This document shows positions 11,871 to 23,960 of a DNA stretch of 64,000 bases, in pieces. Under the pieces are notes generated by a model, which saw nothing but the letters and a program-made list of their open reading frames with translations, made no database searches and was not told the origin of the DNA. The DNA is taken from NCBI RefSeq assembly GCF_036884655.1, contig NC_088348.1:20220501-20284500 (forward strand), given 5' to 3'. The position numbers and the translations under genes are program-made. The DNA is from Musa acuminata AAA Group. Taxonomy: Eukaryota; Streptophyta; Magnoliopsida; Zingiberales; Musaceae. Numbering within the stretch: position 1 is the first letter of the stretch; each line of letters opens with the position of its first letter.

Positions 11871-11879
11871 ATCCACTCC

Positions 11880-13238
11880 ATCGATTCCTCTTCCGTCGAG
11901 GCCACTGGAGATTAACTACCCTTACAACTTGATTCTTCTTTTTACATGTTTAGGAGAGAACCTTTATAACTTATTTTTACAAAGCTTCTCTCACACTCTC
12001 CCTTAGAATGGTATCTAAATTTTAAGAGGAGAGACTCTATACTTTACAAGGGTTTTCAACTTTAGAAACATAGAGTTTTTTATCACCTTTCATGTTGCTC
12101 CATGCAGGAATAGTTGGGGTATTTATAGACCCCAAATGACTTCAAAATTTGGAGCTAAAATTTAAATCCCCAAGATTTTGGGGTACGGGCGGTACCACCG
12201 CCTATAGCCTAACACTAAGTGGTACTACCACTTGGGAGACTATGTTTGTATCCAGATTGGTGGTACCATTGCTTGACAGTTTCGGAGGCTGAGTCTGGGT
12301 GATACCACCACCTAGATGGGCGGTGCCACAACCTGACATAGTCTCGAAGACTGTGCCACGACGGTTCTACCTGTTGGGTCACTATTTGGACCTTTCACTT
12401 AGCCCAACACAACCTAAACTTGGGCCAAATTGACCCCCAATTAATGGCCTAATTTTAACTCAATTATATGCTAATTATAAATTTTAAGATATTCACTAAG
12501 CTAAATAAGTTCATAAGTCTAGGTTTCTTCTAGCGATCTTCCAGCGAACTTCCGATGATCTCTCGGAAATGTTCCAGCAGACTCTCAACAAGCTCTTGGA
12601 GTTCACGACGATCTTCTTGGTGAGTTTCGATGAGATTCTTTGGCAAGCTCCTAGACTTCTTGGTCAATTCTGGTAGAACTTCCGACAAACGTCCGGACTT
12701 CTAACGAACTCTCAACAAAATCTCGTTCTTGACTCCGGGACTTCATTTCGCTTTATGTCTTGATCGCTATCATAGTTAATCCTGCACACTTAAAACCTAC
12801 TTCGATTTAGATAATTATTATAAAGCTAATCAAATGTTATCCGGTCATGTCATTAGTTCATCGACGCCTCGTCCGATTCTTCAACGAATCATCCTCTCTT
12901 GTAGCCTATTGCCCAATCGATTAGGTGACCTCCGTAACTTCGATTTCCTTAGCATAATTTTCACTTTTCTTGGCCCAATGCCCAAATCCATGGCCTGAAG
13001 CTTTCTGTTGATTCATCGACCGATCCTTTAGCTCGACGTTCAATCTTTTGACATATTTTTCTCTGGCCCAACATGATTCTTCTTGCTTTAATTGCTTCTC
13101 CCTGATCGAAGCTTCCTATGTCACTCAAAACGCAGATCAATTCATAAATAATATTAATTGGTTTTATCATCAAAATTCGAGATTCAATAATCTCTCATTT
13201 TTTTATGATAACAACCAATTAATGATGGAGTTTAAACA
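11880..13238 (-). repeat. Degenerate LTR-like sequence with adjacent polypurine tract
   Basis: Read on the minus strand, a purine-rich tract (AATAGGGGGAGTTTG, about 13239-13253) is followed by non-coding sequence that could start TGTTTAAAC. A TATA-like CTATAAATACCCC lies near 12117-12133. Inside are several short inverted pairs built on GGTACCACC (12180-12360). I found neither a matching second LTR nor a target duplication, so the left limit is approximate. Confidence 0.45.
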
Positions 13239-13253
13239 AACTCCCCCTATTAA

Positions 13254-15676
13254 TATGCCGTATTGATTATAATCTTTGAATAAAAAAAATATAAGTATTT
13301 TACCACTGCATACAACATGAGTATTGAAATAACCAATTTATCACATCATTGCATGCATCATAAAATTATACATAATCAAAATTTCAATATATCATTCCAT
13401 GCATGATCATCAACATAACTTCTCCCTCTTTGTCATCTAAAAAATGGAGAAGTACAACTATTCAATTTTTTGAGATACAATTTCAAATCATTGCAACATA
13501 ATCTTAAGTTTTATCATCTTGCAAGCTAGTAATTTTCTTTGCAAAATTTTTATGCCTTTTAATGTATGCAAGATAGCAATTTTTTTGCATCTACTTGAAA
13601 CATGCAAGCTAGCATTTTTACGTTTCTAGCAATTCTTTCTTGGTACAATTTGCAAGCTAGCAAATTTAGTAAGTTTTACATAATTTTAAAATATGCAAGC
13701 TAGCAAATTTTACACATGAAAGTTGGCAGAATTTTTTCATCATTCCATGCATGATTATCAATATAACTTCTTCCCCTATTTCATTGTCAAATAGAAGGGA
13801 AGAATACAATGTTATAATTCTTTACCCTTTTAGTAAGAAACATAGGAGTTCAAAAATAACATCTTGATTCATAAAAAAATCTCATGTATCAAATATCGAG
13901 AAATTAAGATCATGATTTGGATAAATAAAAATAAATCTTACCCCATAAAGTTTTCTTGTAAGAAATGTCAAGTGCATGATACTAAATTAATAAATTTTCA
14001 AATCAATATTACTTGGGTATACATGATACTAAAACATGGTTTCAAGTCTTCAATATATAACATGCATAATTTCAAACCATTACGTTTCATCCTTGCATGA
14101 TACAAATCAATCATCACTATAGACATATCATATATGATACTAAAGCATTTATGATACCAAATATTAAAACAATATTTTTTAAGCATTTATCACTTTATGA
14201 TTGTTGGTACCAAACATTCATTATTTATTTTCTCTCCCTTTGTCATCTACAAAAAGGAGAATCATTCAACAATGCAAGTGTTTGAAAGTATGTCAAGTAA
14301 GTTTTACACCAATTTATCCAAGCTAGCAAAAATGAGAAGTTAAGCAAAAACTTTGCATGAAAAATGAGAAGCTAGCATTTTTGCTTAAAAGCTTTTTGGT
14401 TCTTCTTAGCAAGTTTCTTTCTTCCTTTGTCATAAAAAGATAAAAAGAAGAGAAAGATGAGTATGGGAGAAATTCATTCTCCAAAAAGAATCAAGAACCA
14501 ATTTCATAAAAAGAATTGAACCAAGTCAAATCTATAATAAATGAGTTTCATTGAATCAAGCTTCTATTTTAGCAAAGAGAAAAGATTCATTAAAAGGATC
14601 AAGATGTCCATACAAAATCAAATCCTTATTCTCGTAAATGATCATCAAATACTAAAAGTCCATGAATAAAAATTCTTCTTTCCTGAGAAGATTGAGGAAA
14701 AAATCATGAGAAATTATCATTAAATGAAGGATAAAAATTTTATGAATCAAGGCTCTCCTTTTGCAAGTAGAAAGATGATCTCGATTTAAAAAGAAAATTC
14801 AAGTTATGAAAAACCAAGAAATCCGAGAAAGGAATTCATACATTTGGAAGATTTAGCATGCCTAATTCTCTTCTAATGAAATCAAAATATTCCTCATTCA
14901 ATTTCAAATCATCAAATCATCAAAATCACTTTTGAAGAAATTCATAAATAGATTCATTAATCTCTTTTTAAAAAATTGATAAAGTAGAGAAATTTTTTTT
15001 TTAAAGGAGAAAGCTTTCCTCTTTTTAGTGTTTCAATTCATATGATTGATTTCATGTAAGCATGCCTAAATTTTTATGCCAAATAAAAACATGCATCAAC
15101 GTTTAAAATCGAAAAAAAACTTTCTTTACGATAAGATCAATAAGCCATACATCACAAAGATCAACATACATAATTTCAAAATATAAACTTATTAAGCATG
15201 ATCATTATGAATCATTACATTAGGCATGACATCAAAACATAGTTTCAAGTTTTAAAGGCATAGCATGCATAATTTCAAGCTATAAACTCATTAAGCATGG
15301 TTTCATTGAACATAAGACATCTTTAATCAAAATCGAAAAGCTATATGGAGATCATAAAAAATGCACATTATTGCTTCTTAAGAACATTTATAGGATTAAT
15401 CTTATTTGGTATACAAGCATTAGATTTAAATTTAACATTTTGTTCCTTTATCATAAAACATGTAATTGTCATGATCATTTTCTTTTTTCAAAATAGCTAG
15501 AAAAAGAAGCATGATATCTATATTTTTAGTTACTAACTAATTTAAAAATAACTCATGAAAAAATATCAAGTAATTTTGAAATGAGACAAAAGGATTTTGA
15601 TTACCTCGTCATCGAAAGTCGTTAAAGTATAGTTTACCACCTCGCTTTTGTTGGTTTATTCTTCATCTTCGGATGT
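13254..15676. other. AT-rich non-coding stretch, probable retroelement interior relic
   Basis: No gene is visible. It contains five spaced GCAAGCTAGC-type repeats (13521-13705), with two more at about 14319 and 14370. It also has four blocks where CTCCCTTTGTCAT-like text is followed by AAAAAGGAGA-like text (about 13424-13450, 13766-13802, 14232-14262, 14412-14452). On the minus strand such blocks resemble the GACAAAGGGGGAGAA words seen in non-coding parts of some plant copia elements, which is a resemblance only. Confidence 0.4.
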
Positions 15677-15778
15677 GATAAGATCCTAAAATCTTATCAT
15701 CGCTCTGATATCAAATGATAAGACCCTAAAGTCTTATCGTCGCTCTGATACCAATTGATAAGACCCTAAGGTCTTATC
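15677..15778. repeat. Tandem 40-bp unit (2.6 copies) carrying a hairpin and a primer-binding-site motif
   Basis: Units at 15677-15716 and 15717-15756, with a partial third at 15757-15778. Each opens with a 22-bp near-palindrome (GATAAGACC ... GTCTTATC). The first two then carry GCTCTGATAYCA. At 15742-15753 this is a perfect complement of TGGTATCAGAGC, the initiator tRNA-Met primer site, on the minus strand. Confidence 0.85.
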
Positions 15779-16829
15779 GTGGAAGAAAGGGGAGAAAGGG
15801 GAATGATACTGATCGCTTCGATGTGATCGACCTTCTTGATTACTTCCTCCTGAGAGATATATAAGACATATTGGAGGAGAGGATATTGAATGATTTTAAG
15901 AATATGTAACGACGATGAAAAGTACCAACAAAAGGAAGTAGAGAAAAAAAAAAAAAAAACAAAGAAAGATAGTAGCGTAAAAACATCCGACCTGTGAATG
16001 GATATCAAGAAAACATCAACAAGTATGGAGCATAGATCCCCACACGGACATAAATTTTAATTCTAATGAAAAATATTTAATTTGATGGTTTATGGTCGAG
16101 ATGGAGATCTCTTGGGACATTAAATAGTCTATGATTCTATTTGTGTTTTTTAACTCTCTTATCATCTCAGAGGTGATTCATTGGACAAGTTCATAGTACA
16201 AGTTTTCAAGCATGTTCCTAGTACAAGTCTTTATGGTCATCTGGATACATTTATAATAAACAGTACACGCTCGTGATAAAAAGTCTCAGAATAACTCGAT
16301 CAAAGTTAAAAAGTTATCGTGAATCGATGAGGATCACCCAGATTTCTCATCTCCTATTCAAAAAAGTATGCAAGTTAGATTAATTTTGATGCATTGAGAG
16401 TTTGATATGTTGGATTGACAATCAAAATGGATACTGATAGGAATATTTTCTATTATTCTTGAGAAATAACAAATAGTTCAGCTTTAGAATTCATCGGATC
16501 AATAGTTCAGCTCCGAGTCTTGGACTCTCGGTTCAACCAAAGGTCCGACCTCCCACGACTCGAATCTCCGACCTTGCCATGTGATTTACCCACCGACGCC
16601 AGTTGTATAGCATACATCTTCTTCGGATCCCCATCACCTTCTCTTAAAGTTACCGGCGTTCCACCGACGTTCAACATTTTCAATATCTCACCCTTCACGG
16701 GCTCGCAAGGGGACTCCCATTTCCACCGCGTGTGACGATAACCACGGCGACAGCTATAGAGCCACCCGTCCCTTTCCTCACTGAACTCACTCACACACTT
16801 CTGCTCGCTATCATCCCACCGCTCCTGTC
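15779..16829. other. Intergenic stretch upstream of the Ole e 1-like gene
   Basis: The first 250 bp may be LTR sequence belonging to the primer-site junction at 15742-15756. From about 16490 the sequence becomes GC-richer, consistent with promoter and 5' UTR of the downstream gene. A CTATAGAG lies near 16752, but I cannot fix a transcription start. Confidence 0.35.
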
Positions 16830-18539
16830 ATGGCGAACCATTCGACGTACGCGGTCGCCGCCATCTTGGCCGTGGCGTTCATCCTCCCGGCCATCGCGCT
16901 TGCCGCGCGCGACGTCGCCGGCATCAAGCGGGGATTCGTCGTCCAGGGCCGCGTCTTCTGCGACACTTGCCGCGCTGGGTTCGAGACGCCGGCGTCGACC
17001 TACATCAGAGGTGAGGGTTTCCCCGCACTGCGTTCTAGCCTATCCATCTGTCTCCTCTGTTGTATTTTAGGCCGTCGGATCTTGCTCTGGTCCGGATGCA
17101 GATGCATCTGCGCCCGTAGGATCGGGAGTCTGCGAGAGGCATCTGAACTTTGTGATCTTGTTGCTTGTTTTTGGTAATCAGATCATGCTTGGTCTGATTA
17201 CTGTTATTCTTTTGTTTAATCCGCTTGACAACGTGTAGTTCTTTTGATCGAAATGCGATTTTTAGGTAAAATGTGAATAAGTTTCATATTAGTACATAAA
17301 ATGCCTATAACAAAAGAAAAAGGAAAAAGGAAAAGAAATGCATTTTTCTTATTTGTCCCTTTTCTTGGGTGGAAGCAATACAAGTGTGTTAAACATAGGG
17401 AAGACCATGTAGTTTTAGAATCCAATTTCTACAACGTCGATGAAATTAAGTTATTTTAGTGTCCCTGATCCAATACAAATCAAATAATAAAATATGTTAA
17501 GCTGAGCATATAAAACTTTATTTAGAATGTTACATGTTGATCAACATGCAGGAAAGTCAACATTCTTGATGGTTGATTATTTATTTGGTCACTCTTGATG
17601 TTGCTGATCATATGTGTAATAGTATGGATTTTGTTTAAGATTATTGCATATTAACTTTGGGATGGGAACCAAATGTCACTCACTGGTGCCAAGATTGGCC
17701 ACAGTGCTTGTCACAGATAGGAGTACTGATCTAATATCTTGAAGGTCTATAACCACATATGACCTAAAATGTTTAAGCTTAAGCCTTATAAACCACTACA
17801 ATGGTGCTTAAACTCTAGTTAATGATCAAAATGTTTATCTGGACATTCAAAACTTCCTTTAGTCTGTTACATGATGAACATGCAGGAAATGCCGACATAT
17901 TCTTGATGGCTGAGTATTTGGTTAGTGTTGATGAACATGCAGGAAATGTCAATATATTCTTGATGGTTTAGTATTTTGGTTATTGTTGATGTTGCTAATT
18001 TATAATGATATGAAATTTATTTAAGATTTTTATACACTTGCTTTGGAGCTGGAAATGTTCCTCGTTTGTGCCAAGACTAGCCGTGGTCATTGATAGGAAT
18101 AATGACCCGATAACTTGAAAGTTTATTTACCATATAGTAGTGTTGGATAGCCTTCTAAACTATCACAGTCAATCCTTTTACTCCTGATGTCAAACTAATT
18201 GGTTCTGCAGGTGCAAAGGTGAGCGTTGAGTGCCGATCGAGAATCACCGGTGCAAAGACATGCAGTTTCGACGGCACAACCGATCACACTGGCACCTACA
18301 ACATCCTCATAGCAGACGAGTATGATGACCATGAGATCTGTGAATCTGTGCTCGTTAGCAGCCCAGAAAGTGGATGCAAGACTGTCCTCCGAGGTCGTGA
18401 GAGGGCTCGCGTGTTCCTCAGCCGCAACAATGGCATTGCATCAGACACCAGATTTGCAAACTCGCTCGGTTTCACCAAGGACACTCCCTTGTCGATCTGC
18501 ACCCAGCTGCTTAAGAAGTATGAGCAATACGAAGTTTAA
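16830..18539 (+). CDS. Pollen Ole e 1-like secreted protein (2 exons)
   Basis: CDS is join(16830..17010,18211..18539), 169 residues. The intron has GTGAGG/TTCTGCAG borders, with phase 1 on both sides splitting a Gly codon. Residues 1-26 form a hydrophobic signal peptide (AILAVAFILPAIALA). The family signature VQGRVFCDTCRAGFETPAST follows at about 38-57, and five more cysteines (VEC, KTC, EIC, SGC, SIC) complete the Ole e 1 pattern. Such proteins are secreted cell-wall or apoplast proteins of unclear biochemical role, several highly expressed in pollen (the pollen-specific C13 group). Length is usual for the family and the frame is intact. The ATG was chosen because it starts the signal peptide. 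No neighbour shares its function. Confidence 0.93.
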
Positions 18540-19189
18540 TAGAAAATCTAGCTTACCTCTGTGCTACTTCGTTTGGTGCGCTAATGGTTCCTTAAGAATT
18601 TGAATTCTCATGGTACTCTATTGGATCTATGTGACATTCTGTATTAGCCGTGTCACTGCTGGTGATTAATATCTGCTACAACTCTGCTCAGCGTGCTTTC
18701 TGCTTTGCTTTCTGATGGTTGATATGCTGCTTGATTATAGCAATCAGTACTTCAGTTCATCCATTGATTTAGTGTTTGAAGGTATTTCTGGAGGCAAATA
18801 GATAAACAAATCCTCACCCTGAAATAAAAGTTTTGATATGCCTCACAAACAGGATATTTTCTTCTTCTTCTTTTTTCCTTTTTTAGTTGATAGATAATGA
18901 ACAATAAAATCTTAAGTGAACTAAAGAGAGTCTTTTTTAAGTTGATGGATAATGAACATTAAAATCTAAAGTTTACTAGAGAGTCTAATAACAATGAAGA
19001 TTTATGAATCATTGCTACTGATGGATACTGAACATTACCTCCTAATGTTGTTTTCAACAGCAGTCAAGTATGAGCTCCAAACTGTGGCCCATTAAATGCT
19101 TGCCATTCACATGCCTCAAGTAGAATCCTCCAAGCTCGCAAGACCATTAATCTAAACAAAAGACAAGGCAGCAGAACACAGAGGGGTCA
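18540..19189. other. 3' flank and intergenic DNA
   Basis: Likely 3' UTR of the Ole e 1-like gene followed by AT-rich spacer. A sequence close to TTTTTAGTTGATAGATAATGAACA occurs twice (about 18882 and 18937). No coding sequence seen. Confidence 0.4.
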
Positions 19190-20227
19190 GCAAATCTCTG
19201 TGCCGTTCTTTGTAATTTTGTTGTCTTCCTCTCCTCCTTTTACGACTTCACGTGACTCGAGGACGGAATCCTCGCTTTTTCCTGTCTTAATCTTCCCTCA
19301 GCGTTACCTCCTCCGTTTTCTCTCGGAAAGGAGTCTTCTTTGCTTCATTGCATCGGCGCACTCGGCTCTGTTCTTGTGGCGCCACCCAACTGCTCCCACT
19401 AAGGAGAGAAAAGAAGAGGTGTTGACGGATTATAGAAGGTTTCATGGGTAGAAAAGCTATCTTTTTGGTCCCCTTTTTTAGCTAAAGGACCCTGGATTTT
19501 GATGTGAGCTCCCGGTGTTTGAGGGAAGCGAGGGTTTTGGCAGAACAAGATTTTAGCTTGGCGGAGGGAAGTTGGGTTTGCGGGAAGAACTCGATCAGTT
19601 GTTGCAGTTCCAAGACTGTGTTGGTCATCTTGTGCGAGTCTTTTGGTTTCGGGCAGTCAAAAAGGTCAGGCCTGTCATTGCCATTTTCTTATTGTTAAAC
19701 TTCGTTCTTTGGGAAGTTTAATTGTTGTTAAACTTCGTTCGCTATAGGTTCTCTTTGTTCTTCTTTGAACTGAATTATTGGTTTTCCAATTGCCTAATTG
19801 ATCAAAATAGAGCTGCTTTTTTGGCATTGGTGTTGTCCAAGTAGACAAAGATCTTGGAGGGTTGGCTCAAGATTTGGTGTTGAGGTGCATCACGTTTGGA
19901 TGTCCATGAAGAAACCTTCTTTTGTCATTCTGGAGATCTAGGAGCAGTATCTGTTGCTTGGAAGAAGAACAAAAAAAAAGAAACCTTTTTTGAAGTGCAT
20001 GATTACTGAGGACCTGTGATCATCTGTGAAAAGGTCATCATTTGATTTAGTTTGTGATTTGGAATTGAGGTGCAGCAGGCATGGATGTCCTTCAAGAGAC
20101 CTTTTTTTAGTCATCCTGAAGATTTAGGAACAGTATCTGTTTCTTGGAAAGAAACTTCTTTAAAGTGCATGATTACTGAGGGGTTGTGATCATATTGCAG
20201 TAGAGAAGCAGTTGTTTCAGGAGCTTG
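19190..20227 (+). promoter_or_regulatory. Promoter / 5' UTR region of the DUF630/DUF632 gene
   Basis: Pyrimidine-rich sequence (19200-19400) resembling a plant 5' leader, then a long stretch without a sustained reading frame. A possible leader intron would run from GTCAGG at 19665 to TTGCAG at about 20200. An imperfect direct duplication (about 19870-20026 and 20055-20194) lies just before the start codon. Confidence 0.4.
19870..20194. repeat. Imperfect direct duplication of about 140-155 bp
   Basis: Copy 1 (about 19870-20026) and copy 2 (about 20055-20194) share, in order, GATTTGG..TTGAGGTGCA, TGGATGTCC, GAACAGTATCTGTT-like text, CTTGGAA and AAGTGCATGATTACTGAGG. Copy 1 contains a poly-A insertion. 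Confidence 0.85.
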
Positions 20228-21286
20228 ATGGGTTCTTCAGGCTCCAAGCCTTCCAATGGGGATGCTTTGCTTCTATCGAGAGAGCGCGTAAAATGCATTA
20301 GTCAAGCTATTGATTCGAGATATGCTTTATCTGCAGCTCATCTCTCTTACATCCAATCTCTTTGTAGCATAGGAACTGCTTTGAGGCAGTTCGTGGAGGC
20401 TGCGCTCTTGATAGAGCCATCATATTCTACCTCCGAAGTTAACAAGTCCCCATCGCATTCTTTTTGTGTTACTCCATCGCCTTCCCAATTTGCTGAGCAT
20501 GTCAGTTCACCATCACAAAGTGGGAGTCCATTGTCGTCGCCTCGACTGTCAAATATGAGTTACATGAGGGCAACAGGGGCTAGTGCTATGACTGTCACAA
20601 TTGATTCATCAGCAACACATTTTGTCTCAGAAGATTCTCTTACTTCTTCCCTTCTGCCACCACCACCACTCCTGGAAATTGGATCATCATGGGACTACTT
20701 TGATCCCGCTAATGCAGTGGCTAACTGTGAATTGCATAAAGGTGAACCTAGTGGAAGCATAAATTTTTGCAGGAGACAGTTAAAGGAAGCAGAAGTGGTT
20801 CCTTTGAGCGAAGAGCAAGTGATGATATCATGCGAGGAGAAGCAATTAATAGGAAACAAGGTCTGTTTGGAGGGATTCGATGTGGAAGTTAAATCTATAA
20901 TCTTGGCACATAAAATAGATAACATCAGATGTATGCATTCTGGGTCCCTTAGTGTTAAAGGATCAATTAAAACTATGATTAAAATTGCCTCATCTGATAT
21001 TTCTGGATCAAATATGGAGAATAGTGATCTGCAGAGAGAGATATATGCTGAAAGGGAGGACACATCTGAGTTCATCACACACCGAGCAAAATGCTTCTTG
21101 TCCAGCATGAGGGACATCGAGCACCGATTTCTACGTGCAGCAGAAGCAGGCACTGAGATGTCTAGGATGCTGGAGACAGATAAGATCAGGCTTGGCATCT
21201 ATGCTGACAGAAGAGGTAGTTTAATAACATTATATATATATATGTATATATATATGTATACACACACACACATATATATACACACA

Positions 21287-21339
<53 letters not shown>

Positions 21340-23619
21340 TGTGTCTTTGGCATGATCCTTGAACATTGAAATTTTGGTTAAACTTTTGCCAAATGAATTA
21401 TTTGTTCCACAGGTAAATCACCATCTTCTCAAATTACTTCAGTCTTTAATCGGATCTGGTGCAAGGGAGAGCCTCTCCGAAAGCATGGAGGTTGGTATAA
21501 GAACTATATATGAGAAATTAGTTTAGCCGATGAATCACTATTGGCTTTCATATCTGATGATAATTGTGGTTGTAGATTCTATGCAGAATCTGAGAAAGGT
21601 TATCACATGGAACCATTCAGTCTCATCTCTGTCATCATCATCATCAAAAATCCCTCTTACCTCAGCAACAAAACACGATGAGGAAAATACGCAAAGTGAT
21701 TTTACTGAAGAATTTTGTATGATTTCAGGAAGTCATTCATCCACATTGGACAGGCTATATGCATGGGAACGCAAACTATATGATGACATCAAGGTAGTTT
21801 AATCTAATCACTCCATGCATGACAAACAATTTCATATTCAAGTAAATAGGCTTCCATGTTATGAAAGTATGAATCTTAGTAAAGAGACATGCTACCTATT
21901 CATATTCTCTTTTCTTTTCTTTCCATTCACACATGTATAGGTTACATAACTTTAGTTTGATTGATAATAAAATCTTCATGATATCATAGAAGAGGTATTG
22001 TTATATAATGTTTGCAGTGAATCTATAATAAAGAAAAGATGACCCAGTGCACAAGGCTCCTATCAGTGCTTTGTTTAAGAACGATTAACGTATGTGGTCT
22101 TATCTTGAAAAGCTAGTTCCATGGCTCGAGATCTGTCCAAGTTGTAAAGGAGCTACCATGATGCCAAGGCTCAACCTGATCCTTGGATATGTAGTGAGTG
22201 CTACACAATTTTTGCAACCTGTATTAACAGTGTTTGCTCTTATGTAATCCAGCAAAATAAACATAAGAAAAATATTTATTTGATTCTTTGCTTGTCAAGC
22301 TTATTGTAGTTCCACGCTACCGAAAATTACCTGAATTAGTCTAATGATTTTACAATCTTATTAACAATGTTTGCTCTTATGCAATCTAGCAAAATATGCA
22401 CAAGAGAAATACTTATTGATATTTTCTTTTCTGGTTAAACTTATTGTTCTTGCACTCTGCCACAGTATATCTGAATGTTCCTTTTTTCTGACATACAGTC
22501 TATTGAGTATATCAGGAAGGTGTATGATCAGAAATGTAAGCAACTCGGACATCAATGTGCAAGAGATCTAGATGCAGGATTGATTGACAAAACTCGGGCT
22601 GTTGTAAAGGATCTTCATTCTCGATTAGGAGTGGCTATTTGGTCAGTTGAATCAATTTCGAAAAGAATTGAGAAGTTGAGGGACGATGAGTTGCAGCCTC
22701 AACTTGTGGAACTGATGCAAGGGTATGCTGATGAATCTTGTTCTGATTTTGTTTACTTGAGAAAATTCATGTTTCGAAGATATTCACAAACCCAAATTTG
22801 AATGATATTTAAGTTATTTTAACAACACTGACTTAGATCGATGAAGTTACATTGAATACTTTTTGTTGCATGTTTCTGTTAAAAAAAATGAGGCATTTAT
22901 TATCATCATACTGCATGTTTCATGTCGAGTTTTTAATTTGATGTGATGTTTCAATTTGGATTATCTGTAGGTTGATCAGGATGTGGAAAGCTATGCTTGA
23001 ATGCCACCATGCACAATTCATCACGATAACGTTAGCATATCTAACAAAGAGCTCAACCGCAGCAGCACTTGGCGAACCCTATCGGCAGGCTTTAAGCCAC
23101 CTCATAAATGAGATGGGCTACTTCAGCCATACCTTTTCGATTTGGGTCAGTGCTTATAAATCCTATGTAGAGGCTCTCAGTACCTGGCTTCAGAAGTGTG
23201 TCTTGCACCCCCAAGAACGCAGGAAGGGAAGGCGGGTCATCTTTCCTCCTCATCAAGCATTATCTCCGCCTATATTTGTGCTCTGCAATGGTTGGCTTCT
23301 TGGACTCAAGTCCCTTCCTTCCAAGGATCTCTGTGATTCTATTGAAGAGATCATGTCAATCCTACATGACTCCTTTGAGCAGCCAACAGAAGCTGAACAA
23401 GCTGGAAAAATGGCGGACGAGCCAGAAAATAGCAGAGGATTTGACGGCAAGCAAGTGCGAGACTGTGGAAGACCTTCGAACTTGGATGAGTTGAAGACAG
23501 GATTGACAAGGCTTTTTGATCGGCTGACAAAGTTCTCCGAGACATCGCTGAAGGTCCATGAAGATGTGAAGCAGGGGATTGAGATAGCTTCCATTGCTTA
23601 TGCAAACATAGTAGTTTAG
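20228..23619 (+). CDS. DUF630/DUF632 protein (NRG2 / REL2 family), 5 exons
   Basis: Proposed CDS join(20228..21215,21413..21495,21587..21793,22499..22722,22971..23619), 716 residues with all phases consistent. The N-terminus MGSSGSK fits an N-myristoylation site, and residues 1-60 match DUF630. A serine-rich linker leads to PPPPLLEIGSSWDYFDP (about 146-162), a conserved family motif. DUF632 begins near residue 281 (EFITHRAKCFLSS, SRMLETDK) and includes SGSHSSTLDRLYAWERKLYDDIK. Family members include Arabidopsis NRG2 (nitrate signalling) and rice REL2 (leaf shape); the function here is not known. The exon 2/3 boundary is uncertain: the model uses GTATAAG at 21496 and ATGCAG at 21581-21586. Intron 1 holds a long (TA)n run. 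The ATG at 20228 was chosen because the myristoyl motif follows. Confidence 0.88.
21230..21337. repeat. (TA)n/(CA)n compound microsatellite in intron 1
   Basis: About 108 bp of TA with short ACACAC interruptions, inside the first intron of the DUF630/DUF632 gene. Confidence 0.95.
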
Positions 23620-23960
23620 CTGGTAAAATGTTACATAGTCACTGCTTTGTAGATGTGTCATGACTGTGTATGCCAGAGCCATATAAAACTTGATCTAAAG
23701 CAATTGCAGGATGAATGACTTGATGGTGCATTCTCCTACTGGTAGCTAATCTTGTTTCTTTGGAAGCTTCAAATTAACCTGAGTTATCAGCTGAAATATC
23801 TTATTGCGGGTTTATGTTAGAGGCAGTTCTTGTGTTGCAGAAGAGATTTGACAACTTGCAGTGTCGGTCATCTCGTGCAGCTCGATCTATGTGACATTGA
23901 TTTGACTAAATAAAGATGGAGATTAATATGTTATCTTGTTGCTTTACATCTTGTGCATGG
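23620..23960 (+). other. 3' UTR and flank of the DUF630/DUF632 gene
   Basis: Non-coding. An AATAAA at 23909-23914 is a candidate polyadenylation signal about 290 bp after the stop. Confidence 0.45.

Noticed and set aside
11849..13238. A complete solo LTR with target duplication
   Set aside because: Candidate ends give flanking 5-mers that do not match, and the left end runs into an AT microsatellite, so only an LTR-like fragment is claimed.
11849..15760. One full retroelement from the polypurine tract at 13239 to the primer site at 15742
   Set aside because: The sequence right of the primer site does not resemble the left LTR-like block, so the two ends probably belong to different elements.
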